The translations under genes were made by a program, and so were the position numbers. From Streptomyces termitum (GTDB lineage Bacteria > Actinomycetota > Actinomycetes > Streptomycetales > Streptomycetaceae): a stretch of DNA of 64,000 nucleotides. Positions 62,434 through 64,000 of this stretch are shown in pieces; the stretch's first letter is position 1, and each line of letters opens with the position of its first letter. The notes under the pieces are model-generated. The model was not told the origin of the DNA, ran no database searches, and was given only the letters and a program-made list of their open reading frames with translations. The DNA is taken from positions 414,013-478,012 of the forward strand of contig NZ_BMUL01000001.1 of the NCBI RefSeq assembly GCF_014650175.1, written 5' to 3'.

Positions 62434-64000
62434 TCAGGGCCGCCAGGACCACGGGCGGCCGTCCGGACCGAGCCCCGCCACCACCACCCCGCCCGGCGCC
62501 GCCAGCAGCCCCGCCGAGAGCGCCGCGGGACCCCCGGGCCGCACGCGGGTGCGCCCGCCCGCCCGCACCCGGAGCCGGCCGTCGGCGCCCGTGCCCAGCA
62601 GGACGGTGCCCAGCGCCTCCGTACGGACCGCCGCCACCTCCCCGTACCCGTCCAGCCCCGCGTCGGCGCCGTCCGGGCCCAGCAGCCGCGCCGCGGCCGG
62701 CGGCCGGTGGTACAGCCCGCCGCCCGCGCTCGCCACCGCCGACCCCGACACCGGCAGCGCCCCCGGCGCCTCCCGCCCGTCCACCCAGTGCCGTACGGAC
62801 GCCGGTCCCGCCGCGTACAGATGCGTACGGCCCGCCGCGTCCAGCGAGACGGCGAAACCGTCCTGCACCACCGCGTCCCCCGGCAGCGCCCGCCACGGCC
62901 CCCAGGAGCCGTCCGCCGCCCGCACCCGCTCCGCGACCCCCCGCGCCGCGTCCCGCACGAACAGCCGCACCCGGCCGTCCGGCAGGGCCAGCGCCACCGG
63001 CACGCCCAGCCGCCGGCCGCGCTCCGGGCCCCGGTCGGGCCCGCCGAGCCCCCGCCAGGCCAGGAACGGCCCGCCGGGGGAGCGCTGCTCCAGGACCACC
63101 ACCTCCCGCCCGTTCGGCCCGCCACGGCCCGTCAGGGCCGTGAAACGGACCCCGAACAGCAGCACCCGCCCGTCCGGCAGCACCGCCGAGCCCAGCGCGG
63201 GCGCCAGCGGCCCGCCGCCCAGGTCCTCCGGCGGCCCCCACGCCCCCGGCCGGTCCTCCCGCCAGCGCACCGCCCGCAGCCCCAGCACCCCGTACGCGGC
63301 GATCCGCCCGTCCGGCTCCGCCGCCAGGCGCGGGGCCGCCCCCGGCCACCGGTGGTGGGTCGAGCGCACCCAGCCCTTCCGGTTGGTCAGCGGCCGGTCG
63401 CCGCCCACCCCGTAGTCGCCGCAGCCCGACGGGTTCCCGCACGCCCAGGACGGATCGCCGCCGTACGGGACCAGCCGGGCCGCCTTCCCGGCGAGCACCT
63501 CCGGCGGCAGGTTCTTCGGCCAGTGCCGGTTGTAGTAGCCGCGGAAGGCCGTCGCCGTGAAGGCCGGCACCGGCGCCCCGGCCCGCACCTCCTCCGCCAC
63601 CCAGCGGATCAGCGCCGCCCAGCTGAAGCAGGCCACCGCCGTGTGGTCGCCGTGGTCCGAGAAGCCCGGCTGCTCGCTGTCGCGCCGCCGGGTCGCGTCG
63701 TCGCCCGGCTGCGCGTCCGGATCCGGGTCCAGGGTGTGCACCACGGTCGGCCGGTAGCGGCGCAGCAGCGCCACCAGGGCCGCCACCAGACCGTCGTGGT
63801 CGTACGGCCCCGGGCGGCGCACCGGCGAGCCCGCCGAGCGGTGCGGGGACAGCTCCAGCGCCCGGTCCTCCCACAGCGCCGGCACCGCCATGTAGCGGCG
63901 CGGGGTGTGCATCGGCAGGTCCAGGAAGACCAGCTCCACCCGCCGCCCGCCGTGCGCGAGGACCGCCAGCTCGGCCGCCCGGCCGCCGCCCAGGGGCAGC
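62434..64000 (-). CDS. PIG-L-family deacetylase with C-terminal propeller-like domain (5' end outside window)
   Basis: The open frame continues past the right edge, so the N-terminus with the expected zinc motif AHPDD is missing. Visible are [20 protein letters not shown], the segment [20 protein letters not shown] and [20 protein letters not shown], which matches the HxxH part of GlcNAc deacetylases of the MshB/PIG-L type. From about the middle on, repeats such as [15 protein letters not shown] and [16 protein letters not shown] suggest a beta-propeller, perhaps for sugar binding. Substrate unknown. Confidence 0.8.
   Translation of the reverse strand, partial: LPLGGGRAAELAVLAHGGRRVELVFLDLPMHTPRRYMAVPALWEDRALELSPHRSAGSPVRRPGPYDHDGLVAALVALLRRYRPTVVHTLDPDPDAQPGDDATRRRDSEQPGFSDHGDHTAVACFSWAALIRWVAEEVRAGAPVPAFTATAFRGYYNRHWPKNLPPEVLAGKAARLVPYGGDPSWACGNPSGCGDYGVGGDRPLTNRKGWVRSTHHRWPGAAPRLAAEPDGRIAAYGVLGLRAVRWREDRPGAWGPPEDLGGGPLAPALGSAVLPDGRVLLFGVRFTALTGRGGPNGREVVVLEQRSPGGPFLAWRGLGGPDRGPERGRRLGVPVALALPDGRVRLFVRDAARGVAERVRAADGSWGPWRALPGDAVVQDGFAVSLDAAGRTHLYAAGPASVRHWVDGREAPGALPVSGSAVASAGGGLYHRPPAAARLLGPDGADAGLDGYGEVAAVRTEALGTVLLGTGADGRLRVRAGGRTRVRPGGPAALSAGLLAAPGGVVVAGLGPDGRPWSWRP

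Overview
The window looks like chromosomal core DNA of a Streptomyces or a close relative. GC is very high, codons end in G or C, GTG starts and 4-base start/stop overlaps are common, WhiB-type and barstar-type proteins are present, and gene order follows the actinobacterial secE-nusG-rplKA-rplJL-rpoBC-rpsLG-fusA-tuf block. All assignments come from reading sequence and translations; no database search was run.

Layout. (1) 82-11314: a membrane sensor kinase, divergent from a compact, mostly overlapping nuo cluster A-B-C-H-I-J-K-L-M-N. nuoD, E, F and G are missing, so this is an accessory complex I cluster. NuoC carries a long repetitive tail. (2) 11358-17468: mscL, an htpX-type membrane protease behind an unusual control region, a YccF protein, a barstar-domain protein, a leftward operon ogt-alkB-permease linked by 4-base overlaps, and an HNH protein. 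(3) 17560-25746: yajQ, four tRNA genes (Tyr, Thr, Met, Trp), a reductase-like protein, an amidohydrolase-fold protein that has lost catalytic residues, rpmG, the hadA/hadB dehydratase pair, murB, adenosine deaminase and an aspartate-type aminotransferase. (4) 25855-39000: secE, nusG, rplK, rplA, a lipoprotein, the L10 leader with rplJ and rplL, then rpoB and rpoC. (5) 39064-57642: about 18.6 kb between rpoC and rpsL that holds a phage-tail gene set with no head, portal, terminase, integrase or replication genes. (6) 57966-62329: rpsL, rpsG, fusA, tuf. (7) A PIG-L deacetylase runs off the right edge.

The rpoC-rpsL insert is the most notable part. Read leftward it encodes a tail terminator, tail tube, two tail-assembly chaperones joined by a likely -1 frameshift, a three-gene tape-measure region, a distal tail protein, three paralogous variable receptor-binding-like proteins, a tail-tip protein, an amidase endolysin and two small membrane proteins of holin type. 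A WhiB-like regulator operon and a divergent HTH repressor-type gene sit upstream. The tail operon and the whiB operon have near-identical promoter regions (25 of 34 aligned bases, no gaps) with GC-rich palindromes. A complete tail and lysis set under its own regulators, with no DNA packaging or integration genes, fits a domesticated non-contractile tail particle (an F-type tailocin-like bacteriocin) rather than a live prophage. That function is an inference.
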